Shown here in pieces: positions 1 through 5,624 of a DNA stretch of 10,476 bases (the stretch's first letter is position 1; every line of letters begins with the position of its first letter). The notes beneath the pieces are model-generated. The model was not told where the DNA came from and made no database searches. It saw nothing but the letters and a program-made list of their open reading frames with translations. This DNA comes from Chitinophaga pinensis (GTDB taxonomy: Bacteria; Bacteroidota; Bacteroidia; Chitinophagales; Chitinophagaceae): assembly GCA_943324055.2 (NCBI GenBank), contig CALPKD020000019.1, positions 1 to 10,476 of the forward strand. The letters are read 5' to 3'. The translations under genes were made by a program, and so were the position numbers.

Positions 1-880
1 AGAAACGCATAGTTGGTCCAATTTCTACAGTGGTCCTATTCAAATAAAAAATATCCTTATGCTGCAATGAATCAATCGCATGATTCAACTGATTTACGGT
101 TAACATTTTAGGATCGTAAATAAAATCATTGGACTTATTCATTTGAAAACTTTTCAAGTCAAAAACCTTTTTATATTCCTTAAAGTACAATCGAGTGAAT
201 TCGGTATTGGTGGTATTCCTCATCCCTCTTTCTTGATACCTCCAGCCATTGTACATAATAAATTCTAAAAACTTCTTGTTTGCGGAAACACGCATCACAC
301 CTGACTCAGCCATGATCATATTATCTTGCAAATTGAATTTCTTTTCAAAAATAACAATGTTCCGAATCACACTATCATTGGATTCTTTCTTCCCTAGTTT
401 AATAACGTAACCATCTATTTTATCATAAAAAACACCCTCTTTTATATCAATTGCAGGTTTGGCTACAATGATTTCATATTTCAAGTTGGTCAACTTCATC
501 TGCGTAACGGGGACAATGTTATTCGCAAACAAGAAAGCAATGCCTGTTAACAATAAAGCAAAAAGAAATAGGGGACGCATAAAACGAATCAAAGGAATTC
601 CTGCTGCCTTGATCGCGACCAACTCAAAACTTTCTCCCAAATTTCCAAATGTCATGATGGAAGAAAAAAGTAATGCTAAAGGGAGTGCAGTGGTAAAAAT
701 ACTCACTGACACCAGTCCTATAAGTTGTAATATGATAAATAAACCGAGGCCTTTTCCTACTAAATCGTCAATGTATAACCAAAAGAATTGCATGGTCAGC
801 ACAAAGGTGGTTATAAGTAGTGCGGCCAAGAAAGGTCCAATAAAGGCCTTTAGAATTAGTATGTCTAATTTTTTGAACAA
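1..880 (-). CDS. LptF/LptG-family LPS export permease (3' end beyond the window)
   Basis: This is an inner-membrane permease of the YjgP/YjgQ family, which with LptB2 extracts lipopolysaccharide and passes it to the LptC/LptA bridge. I translated 293 codons by hand. Residues 11-40 form TM1, about 45-77 TM2, and about 101-122 TM3. The family hallmark AIKAAGIPL lies at 89-97 and FANNIVPV at 118-125. A soluble, beta-rich periplasmic segment follows (about 125-290). The C-terminal helices expected of a roughly 360-residue protein lie past the left edge. No ATG is available: an in-frame stop at 896-898 limits the frame, and TTG at 880 gives the family-typical start MFKKLDILILKAF. The upstream START-like gene ends 11 bases before, so the two are probably cotranscribed and perhaps translationally coupled. 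Whether it is LptF or LptG cannot be decided here. The family is certain; the exact start is moderately sure. Confidence 0.9.
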   Translation of the reverse strand, partial: MFKKLDILILKAFIGPFLAALLITTFVLTMQFFWLYIDDLVGKGLGLFIILQLIGLVSVSIFTTALPLALLFSSIMTFGNLGESFELVAIKAAGIPLIRFMRPLFLFALLLTGIAFLFANNIVPVTQMKLTNLKYEIIVAKPAIDIKEGVFYDKIDGYVIKLGKKESNDSVIRNIVIFEKKFNLQDNMIMAESGVMRVSANKKFLEFIMYNGWRYQERGMRNTTNTEFTRLYFKEYKKVFDLKSFQMNKSNDFIYDPKMLTVNQLNHAIDSLQHKDIFYLNRTTVEIGPTMRF

Positions 881-891
881 GGTTTGTAGTA

Positions 892-1275
892 CTAGCTACC
901 GATACGATGAAAAAGTTCTTTTACCTGATATTCCCAAAGTCTGCTTTGATCTTTGATTTCGTTTTTTTCAGCGAAATCTTTGATTATTAAGATCGTTTGA
1001 TTAGACATCTCAGATTTTTCAATTTTGAATTCAAAATATTCGTTCTTTTCACTATGTAGCCATCTAAAACGGATGAATTTATCAGCGTCCTCGTCTAATA
1101 TTTCAGCCTTATCCGGTGTTCCGCCGTTCCAAGAGAAGCTATACACATTCTCCCATTCGTCTACTCTGTCCGCAAACCACTCCTGTAAACCAGAAGCTGT
1201 TGAAAGGAACTCATATAATATGTTAGGCGAACATCTAACCGGAAATTCAAGTGTAAATAATTGTTTCTTACTCAT
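892..1275 (-). CDS. START-like (SRPBCC/AHSA1-type) domain protein
   Basis: This 127-residue protein consists of a single START-like (helix-grip) domain. It opens with a beta strand (KKQLFTLEFPV, residues 3-13), then an amphipathic helix and the motif SGLQEWFADRVD (about 28-39), which resembles the 'L..WFad' region of AHSA1-type folds. Alternating strands follow (FSWNGG, FIRFRW, YFEFKIE), then a C-terminal helix. There is no signal peptide, so it is likely cytosolic. Its molecular role is unknown; such folds bind hydrophobic ligands or act as co-chaperones. The frame extends upstream to 1359, but ATG at 1275 gives the conserved-looking N-terminus and lies downstream of a well-spaced promoter at 1315-1345. 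It is 11 bases upstream of the LPS-export permease. That pairing suggests an envelope-related job, which is inference only. Confidence 0.85.
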   Translation of the reverse strand: MSKKQLFTLEFPVRCSPNILYEFLSTASGLQEWFADRVDEWENVYSFSWNGGTPDKAEILDEDADKFIRFRWLHSEKNEYFEFKIEKSEMSNQTILIIKDFAEKNEIKDQSRLWEYQVKELFHRIGS

Positions 1276-1314
1276 ATGTATTGGAATCCTCTTAATTAAT
1301 TGACTCCTTGTGTG

Positions 1315-1345
1315 CAATAATATTAAATAAATGATAGGTTCCAAA
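1315..1345 (-). promoter_or_regulatory. Bacteroidota-type promoter of the START-like/lpt operon
   Basis: On the minus strand, TTTG (1345-1342) is followed after 19 bases by TATTATTG (1322-1315). This matches the Bacteroidota -33/-7 arrangement TTTG-N19-TAnnTTTG with one mismatch in the -7 element. The predicted transcript would start near 1309, about 35 bases before the chosen ATG at 1275. This supports that start over the longer frame. Confidence 0.5.
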
Positions 1346-1521
1346 CATTTTTTATACATAATTGCTTATGAATGTGCAATGTGTACCATAGACGAACTTC
1401 TACTCCTATTTATTGTATTGATAATCAATTAGATAGACATAATTTATGACTTTCGACATATTATAATATTCCTGTATTTTTTTCAACTTTTTTTGTTGAT
1501 CGGCTACTCAACTTGAACACT

Positions 1522-1529
1522 TATCTTTG
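1522..1529 (+). promoter_or_regulatory. ffh -7 promoter element TATCTTTG
   Basis: TATCTTTG is an exact match to the Bacteroidota TAnnTTTG -7 element. It lies 19 bases before the ffh ATG and predicts a short leader of about 14 bases. The nearest upstream TTG (1496-1498) is 23 bases away, slightly more than the usual 19-21, so the -33 element is weak. The upstream spacer (1276-1480) is very AT-rich and I see no RNA gene in it. Confidence 0.6.
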
Positions 1530-1548
1530 CCTCCCTTAAAGTTGAACT

Positions 1549-2877
1549 ATGTTTAGTAATCTTAGCGAGAAATTAGAATCGGCGTTTAAACACCTAAAAG
1601 GTCAAGCGCGTATCAATGAATTGAATGTTTCGAATACCTTAAAAGATATTCGAAAGGCGTTGTTAGATGCCGATGTGAATTTTAAAATTGCTAAAGACTT
1701 TACAGACAGCATCAAAGAAAAAGCCATTGGGGAAAAAGTGATCAATGCGATTAGCCCAGGTCAACTCATGGTTAAAATTGTTCAAGATGAGTTAACAGCT
1801 TTAATGGGATCTGAAGCAACTCCTTTGGACGTTTCAAAAAATCCAACCATCATTTTAATTGCTGGTTTGCAAGGTAGTGGTAAAACTACTTTTTCGGGAA
1901 AGTTGGCGACCTATTTAAAAGCACAAAAAAAATCTCCATTATTAGTTGCTGCAGATATTTACCGACCAGCAGCAATGGATCAGTTGACCGTTTTGGCTGA
2001 ACAAATCGGGGTGGATATTTTTGTTGAAAGAGAAAATAAAGATGCAGTCTCGATCGCAAAGAATGCAATCGAATATGCAAAAGCAAATAATAAAAATGTA
2101 ATCATTATTGACACTGCGGGTCGTTTGGCTGTAGACGAAGTAATGATGAATGAGGTAGCAAATATTAAAGCTGCTGTTCAACCCCAGGAAATACTATTCG
2201 TCGTAGATTCAATGACAGGACAGGATGCAGTAAATACTGCAAAAACATTTAACGATCGTTTGGACTTTACCGGAGTGGTATTGACGAAGTTAGATGGTGA
2301 TACCAGAGGGGGTGCTGCACTTTCTATTAAGTACACTGTAAATAAACCAATCAAGTTTATGAGCAGTGGAGAAAAGATGGAAACCTTAGATGTTTTTTAT
2401 CCTGAAAGAATGGCGCAAAGGATTTTAGGAATGGGAGACATTACTTCATTGGTTGAAAAAGCACAAGCGCAATTTGATGAAGTAGAAGCAAAAAAATTAG
2501 AGAAAAAAATTAGAAAAAATCAATTTGATTTTGAAGATTTTTTAACGCAGATACAACAGATCAAAAAGATGGGCAACTTAAAGGATTTAATGGGGATGAT
2601 TCCGGGAATGGGTAAGAGCTTAAAAGATGTGGAAATTAAAGACGATGCATTTAAAGGAGTGGAAGCAATCATACAATCCATGACCATCGTAGAAAGACGT
2701 AATCCTGATTTATTATCACCAAGTCGGAAGCAAAGAATTGCGAAAGGCGCAGGAAAAGACATTGGCGAAATAAATGCGTTTATAAAACAGTTTGAACAAA
2801 TGAAGCAAATGATGAAACAAATGAACGGCCAGATGGGAGGCCCTATGGCAGGCAAAATGCCGGGACTTAGACGATAA
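1549..2877 (+). CDS. ffh: Signal recognition particle protein Ffh (SRP54), GTPase
   Basis: Ffh binds 4.5S SRP RNA and the signal sequence of nascent membrane proteins, and docks with FtsY in a GTP-dependent way to deliver ribosomes to the translocon. At 442 residues it has normal length. The N domain spans about 1-95, with the ALLDADV motif at 37-43. The NG GTPase domain carries P-loop GLQGSGKTT (106-114), DTAGR (188-192) and TKLDGDTRGGAAL (246-257). The M domain (about 300-442) includes the conserved MIPGMG segment and ends in a methionine-rich tail (MKQMMKQMNGQMGGPM). It starts at ATG 1549 behind a good -7 element. It is first in the classical ffh-rpsP-rimM order, though rpsP follows after 107 bases with its own -7 element. 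No SRP RNA gene was found in the window. Confidence 0.98.
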   Translation: MFSNLSEKLESAFKHLKGQARINELNVSNTLKDIRKALLDADVNFKIAKDFTDSIKEKAIGEKVINAISPGQLMVKIVQDELTALMGSEATPLDVSKNPTIILIAGLQGSGKTTFSGKLATYLKAQKKSPLLVAADIYRPAAMDQLTVLAEQIGVDIFVERENKDAVSIAKNAIEYAKANNKNVIIIDTAGRLAVDEVMMNEVANIKAAVQPQEILFVVDSMTGQDAVNTAKTFNDRLDFTGVVLTKLDGDTRGGAALSIKYTVNKPIKFMSSGEKMETLDVFYPERMAQRILGMGDITSLVEKAQAQFDEVEAKKLEKKIRKNQFDFEDFLTQIQQIKKMGNLKDLMGMIPGMGKSLKDVEIKDDAFKGVEAIIQSMTIVERRNPDLLSPSRKQRIAKGAGKDIGEINAFIKQFEQMKQMMKQMNGQMGGPMAGKMPGLRR

Positions 2878-2931
2878 TTAATTGATCCTCAGTATTTTAT
2901 TGTTTTTTTATGGTAATTCACTCGTTTCTAT

Positions 2932-2939
2932 TACCTTTG
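2932..2939 (+). promoter_or_regulatory. rpsP -7 promoter element TACCTTTG
   Basis: TACCTTTG matches TAnnTTTG exactly in the 107-base ffh-rpsP spacer. No good -33 TTTG is present at 19-21 bases upstream. The predicted leader is about 40 bases and contains a small inverted repeat, TTAAC (2946-2950) and GTTAA (2958-2962). Because of the weak -33 element, rpsP may be served both by this promoter and by readthrough from ffh. Confidence 0.5.
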
Positions 2940-2984
2940 CCCTGATTAACCCTATTTGTTAACGCCCTTAAATTTCTATTTAAC

Positions 2985-3536
2985 ATGGCAGTAAAGATGA
3001 GACTACAACGTCACGGTAGTAAAAAAAGACCCTTCTATTTTATAGTTGTGGCTGACGGACGTGCACCAAGAGATGGTAAATTCATCCAAAAAATCGGTAC
3101 TTACAATCCTTTAACAGTTCCTGCGACCATCCAATTGGATCGTCAAAAGTCGTTAGAGTGGTTAAACAAAGGTGCTCAACCCACCGACACAGTGCGCAGA
3201 ATTTTATCATTCAAAGGTGTTCTTTATTTGAAACACTTATTGCGTGGTGTTAAATTAGGCTTATTTGATGATGCAACTGCAATGGCTAAGTTCCAAACTT
3301 GGTATGCTGAGCATGAAACATCAATCGCTTCTAAGACTGCAGATCACAAAAAAGCACAAGCTGCTAAAAATGTGTATGTGCCTGTTGTAAAGAAAGTGGC
3401 TGAACCAATTATTACAGAAGCAGAAATTGCTGCTGAAGAGGCTGCTGAAGTTGCTGAACAAGCTGCTGAAGCACCAGTTGCAGAAGCACCAGTTGCAGAA
3501 GCACCTGCTGAAGCTGCTGAAACTCCAGCTGAATAA
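2985..3536 (+). CDS. rpsP: 30S ribosomal protein bS16 with C-terminal Ala/Glu extension
   Basis: bS16 is a primary-assembly protein of the small subunit that binds 16S rRNA of the 5' and central domains. Residues 1 to about 80 are the canonical core: [23 protein letters not shown] at the N-terminus, then the KIGTYNPL stretch and [12 protein letters not shown]. Standard bS16 is 80-90 residues, but this one is 183. The extra half is a basic linker (about 115-135, rich in Lys and Ala) followed by an Ala/Glu/Pro/Val tail with APVAE repeats. Long tails of this sort are known in Bacteroidota S16. It lies after ffh and is followed by a strong intrinsic terminator (3561-3598), so it ends its transcription unit before rimM. 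Identity is certain; the role of the tail is not known to me. Confidence 0.98.
   Translation: MAVKMRLQRHGSKKRPFYFIVVADGRAPRDGKFIQKIGTYNPLTVPATIQLDRQKSLEWLNKGAQPTDTVRRILSFKGVLYLKHLLRGVKLGLFDDATAMAKFQTWYAEHETSIASKTADHKKAQAAKNVYVPVVKKVAEPIITEAEIAAEEAAEVAEQAAEAPVAEAPVAEAPAEAAETPAE
3471..3500 (+). repeat. Two tandem 15-base repeats in the rpsP tail (APVAE units)
   Basis: GCACCAGTTGCAGAA occurs twice head to tail (3471-3485 and 3486-3500). A diverged copy, gcacctgctgaa, follows at 3501-3512. Each unit encodes APVAE, so copy-number change would keep the frame. The surrounding GCTGCTGAA-type codons are also repetitive. Confidence 0.85.
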
Positions 3537-3560
3537 TATTTTAATTAGCTTTAAGAATTA

Positions 3561-3598
3561 CCCCTGGTTTTGCTTTTGCAGAATCGGGGGTTTTTTTT
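3561..3598 (+). terminator. Strong rho-independent terminator after rpsP
   Basis: CCCCTGGTTTTGC (3561-3573) pairs with GCAGAATCGGGGG (3578-3590) across a TTTT loop. This gives 13 consecutive pairs, three of them G-U wobbles, with four C-G pairs at the base. Eight T residues follow at 3591-3598. Hairpin and U-tract together are a textbook intrinsic terminator on the plus strand, 24 bases after the rpsP stop. Confidence 0.93.
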
Positions 3599-3626
3599 GA
3601 GCGCCATTTCAAATGCTTTAAGTTTG
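3596..3626 (+). promoter_or_regulatory. rimM promoter overlapping the rpsP terminator U-tract
   Basis: TTTG (3596-3599) is followed after exactly 19 bases by TAAGTTTG (3619-3626), a perfect match to the Bacteroidota -33/-7 consensus. The -33 element begins inside the T-tract of the rpsP terminator. Only three bases separate the -7 element from the rimM ATG at 3630. Transcription is therefore expected to begin at or just after the A of the start codon, giving a leaderless mRNA. Confidence 0.7.
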
Positions 3627-3629
3627 CGT

Positions 3630-4163
3630 ATGAGCGATTTCATTCACATCGGAAAATTAGTAGCACCGCATGGGATTAGCGGCCAAGTTATTTTAGAACA
3701 TGCATTAGGACAACAAGTGCATTTTAAAGGAGTAGTTGCCATTTTTGTCGAAAAAAATGCAGCTAGCTTTATTCCCTATTTTTTAGAATCGGCTAGTGCT
3801 AAAACCGACACGCTCACTCATTTGCAAATTGAAGGAGTGCATTCCAGAGAAGCGGCTAATTTTTTAGTAGGCAAAAAAGTATGGCTACCCCAAGCTGACT
3901 TTCAAAAATTAGTGGAGAAAAATTCTCCCTTGGCTTTATTGGGCTATATGGTTCAAGAGCATGGAAAAGATATTGGCTTGATTCAAGAGGTGATTGAACA
4001 ACCTCATCAATTATTAGTAACCGTTTTATACCAAGGTCAAGAGGCATATATTCCATTACATGAGGAAAGTTTAAAGGGGGTGAATCATGCAAACAAGACC
4101 GTTACAGTGGAGCTTCCCGACGGGCTCCTGGAATTATATACCGAAAATATAACAGAAGAATAA
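3630..4163 (+). CDS. rimM: 16S rRNA processing/ribosome maturation factor RimM
   Basis: RimM binds S19 and the 30S head and assists late maturation of the small subunit. The 177-residue protein has the expected two domains. The N-terminal RimM barrel (1 to about 85) starts IHIGKLVAPHGISGQV, matching the family's 'vGki..phGlrGev'. The C-terminal PRC-barrel-like domain (about 98-170) includes LLGYMV, VIEQPHQLLVTV and AYIPLHEESL. The same frame is open from 3570, but that would start inside the rpsP terminator. ATG 3630 begins the conserved domain and sits just after a consensus promoter, so I chose it. In many bacteria trmD follows; here a peroxiredoxin does. No clear terminator was found after the stop. 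Confidence 0.95.
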   Translation: MSDFIHIGKLVAPHGISGQVILEHALGQQVHFKGVVAIFVEKNAASFIPYFLESASAKTDTLTHLQIEGVHSREAANFLVGKKVWLPQADFQKLVEKNSPLALLGYMVQEHGKDIGLIQEVIEQPHQLLVTVLYQGQEAYIPLHEESLKGVNHANKTVTVELPDGLLELYTENITEE

Positions 4164-4205
4164 AATTGGTCGTAAACAGCACAAATAAAATACTTTTGGA
4201 TAAGT

Positions 4206-4220
4206 CTACTAAATTAGTAG
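4206..4220. promoter_or_regulatory. Perfect 7-1-7 palindrome upstream of the peroxiredoxin (candidate operator)
   Basis: CTACTAA (4206-4212), a central A, and TTAGTAG (4214-4220) form a perfect 15-base inverted repeat. It covers the place where the -33 element should be, about 10 bases upstream of the likely -7 element. Size and spacing suit a dimeric repressor or activator. The 7-1-7 layout is that of Fur/PerR boxes, but the bases do not match their consensus, so the regulator is unknown. Confidence 0.5.
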
Positions 4221-4230
4221 GAAATATGTG

Positions 4231-4238
4231 TACCTTAG
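4231..4238 (+). promoter_or_regulatory. Probable -7 element of the peroxiredoxin promoter (TACCTTAG)
   Basis: TACCTTAG differs from TAnnTTTG at one position and lies 26 bases before the ATG, predicting a leader of about 20 bases. No TTTG or TTG lies 19-21 bases upstream; that position is taken by the palindrome at 4206-4220. This would fit a promoter that depends on, or is blocked by, a bound regulator. Confidence 0.4.
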
Positions 4239-4264
4239 CCCTATCAAAATAAAAACAAAAGTAT

Positions 4265-4900
4265 ATGAGTTTACAATTAGGCGATATCGCTCCCGATTTT
4301 AAAGCCAAAACAAGCATTGGAGAAATTAATTTGCACGAATATTTAGGAGATAGTTGGGGTGTTTTATTCTCGCACCCCGCGGATTACACACCTGTTTGCA
4401 CCACCGAATTGGGACGCACAGCTGGTTTACATGCTGAATTTGCAAAACGTGATGTAAAAGTATTGGCGTTAAGCGTGGACGACGTTGAAAATCATTTAAG
4501 TTGGATTAATGACATTAATGAAACGCAACAAGTAAAAGTGGAGTTTCCAATTATTGCAGACGAGGATAAAACCATTGCACATGCATATGGAATGATTCAT
4601 CCAAAAGCTTCTGAAACTTTTACAGTTAGATCACTTTTCATAATAGGTCCAGATAAGAAAATTAAATTAACACTTACTTATCCAGCTTCAACTGGCCGAA
4701 ATTTTGTTGAAGTATTGAGAGTGATTGACTCCTTGCAACTAGCAGCAAAATATAGTGTTGCTACACCAGCTGATTGGAAAGAGGGAGAGGATGTAATTAT
4801 AGGACTTAATGTGAAAACAGAGGACGCTGCAGAAAAATTTCCAAAAGGAGTAAGAATCGTGAAACCTTATTTACGTTACACACCTCAGCCAAATAAATAA
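4265..4900 (+). CDS. 1-Cys peroxiredoxin (Prx6 subfamily)
   Basis: This is a thiol peroxidase that reduces hydrogen peroxide and organic hydroperoxides in the cytosol. The active-site motif HPADYTPVCTTE puts the peroxidatic cysteine at Cys45, with Pro38 and Thr42 nearby. Arg122 in TVRSLFII is the conserved active-site arginine. Cys45 is the only cysteine in the 211 residues, so there is no resolving cysteine within the chain. The long C-terminal arm (about 160-211, with VATPADWKEGEDVIIG) is typical of the Prx6 group and is absent from AhpC/Prx1 and BCP. The start at ATG 4265 fits the family N-terminus (LGDIAPDF). It lies 101 bases after rimM behind its own candidate promoter and palindrome, and its stop is two bases from the convergent pseudouridine synthase gene. 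Its reductant is not evident. Confidence 0.95.
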   Translation: MSLQLGDIAPDFKAKTSIGEINLHEYLGDSWGVLFSHPADYTPVCTTELGRTAGLHAEFAKRDVKVLALSVDDVENHLSWINDINETQQVKVEFPIIADEDKTIAHAYGMIHPKASETFTVRSLFIIGPDKKIKLTLTYPASTGRNFVEVLRVIDSLQLAAKYSVATPADWKEGEDVIIGLNVKTEDAAEKFPKGVRIVKPYLRYTPQPNK

Positions 4901-4902
4901 AT

Positions 4903-5610
4903 TTAGCTATTCCATTTATCTAACTGCTTTAAACAAGCAGCAATATCTTTTGGTACAGGCGCTTCAAATTGGAGCGCCTTGCCATTGTATTCAAACGCAA
5001 TGGTATGCGCATGTAAGGCTTGTCTAGCCATTAATGGGCGCTCCTCGTCTTCGGATTTGCTTAATTTAAAATTCTTCTTTTTAATATTGGACAACATTAG
5101 TTTCTCTCCGTCTCCATAAACCTCGTCTGCTACAAGGGGATGCCCAATTTGTTTTGCATGTACTCTAATTTGGTGCGTTCTTCCTGTATGGATTTGAAAG
5201 GATACCCAAGCGTATTGTTTGTAGTATTTAATTACTTCATAAGTGGTAAGGGCTTCTTTTCCTTTTGCATGTGCAATCATTAAACCCTTTTTTACAGGAT
5301 GTTCCATGATCGGTTGATTCACAGTACCGGAAGCTTCGGGCTTACCTAATACTAATCCAACATATTTTTTAACAATTGTTCGGCCTTCAAATAATTCACT
5401 TAATGCTTTGTGTGCAGCAGCGTGTTTTGCAAATAGGATTAGGCCACTCGTGAACTGATCCAAGCGGTGCACTGTAAAAATATTTCCAAATTTTTCAATT
5501 AAAAGGGACTTTACTGAATTTGTTTTTCCAAATCGATCAGGGATACTTAACAAACCAGCTGGTTTATTAAGTACAATCAAATCATCGTCTTCAAATATTA
5601 TATCTAACAT
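4903..5610 (-). CDS. RluA-family pseudouridine synthase
   Basis: It isomerises uridine to pseudouridine in rRNA or tRNA. The 235-residue protein is one catalytic domain with no S4 RNA-binding domain, like E. coli RluA rather than RluC or RluD. The N-terminus reads IIFEDDDLIVLNKPAGLLS (4-22). The catalytic motif HRLDQFTSG (48-56) has Asp51 as the nucleophile; most family members read HRLDxxTSG with Arg or Lys after the Asp, while this one has Gln. The RNA-binding/active-site motif HTGRTHQIRVHA follows at about 141-152, then GHPLVADEVYG. The target uridine cannot be told from sequence. It is the third gene of the rlmN-rluB-like operon, 14 bases after its neighbour, so a 23S rRNA target is plausible but inferred. 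Confidence 0.93.
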   Translation of the reverse strand: MLDIIFEDDDLIVLNKPAGLLSIPDRFGKTNSVKSLLIEKFGNIFTVHRLDQFTSGLILFAKHAAAHKALSELFEGRTIVKKYVGLVLGKPEASGTVNQPIMEHPVKKGLMIAHAKGKEALTTYEVIKYYKQYAWVSFQIHTGRTHQIRVHAKQIGHPLVADEVYGDGEKLMLSNIKKKNFKLSKSEDEERPLMARQALHAHTIAFEYNGKALQFEAPVPKDIAACLKQLDKWNS

Positions 5611-5624
5611 CCCTTAATTACGTT

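Noticed and set aside
459..956. Plus-strand open frame of 165 codons
   Set aside because: It is antisense to the LPS permease, whose minus-strand translation has clear family motifs. The plus-strand protein has no recognisable domain.
1484..1512. Alternative small inverted repeats CAAC-T7-GTTG and GTTGA...TCAAC before ffh
   Set aside because: Stems of four to five AT-rich pairs in an AT-rich promoter spacer are expected by chance, and they lie upstream of the predicted transcript start.
1276..1548. SRP RNA or other small RNA gene in the spacer before ffh
   Set aside because: No GGAAG-type SRP tetraloop region, no GC-rich stem and no terminator are seen. The spacer is AT-rich and explained by two divergent promoters.
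1942..2181. Minus-strand open frame inside ffh
   Set aside because: It is antisense to the conserved GTPase domain of ffh, its composition is that of a shadow frame, and it has no promoter or family match.
4924..4950. Hairpin CTGCTT-TAAAC-AAGCAG just after the peroxiredoxin stop, as a terminator
   Set aside because: The stem is only six pairs, no continuous T-tract follows, and it lies within the coding end of the convergent gene.
4957..4979. Strong GC hairpin AGGCGCT...AGCGCCT
   Set aside because: It forms a 7-9 pair stem but has no T-run on either side and encodes conserved-looking residues of the RluA-type enzyme. It is likely incidental, though an RNA role at the convergent 3' ends is not excluded.
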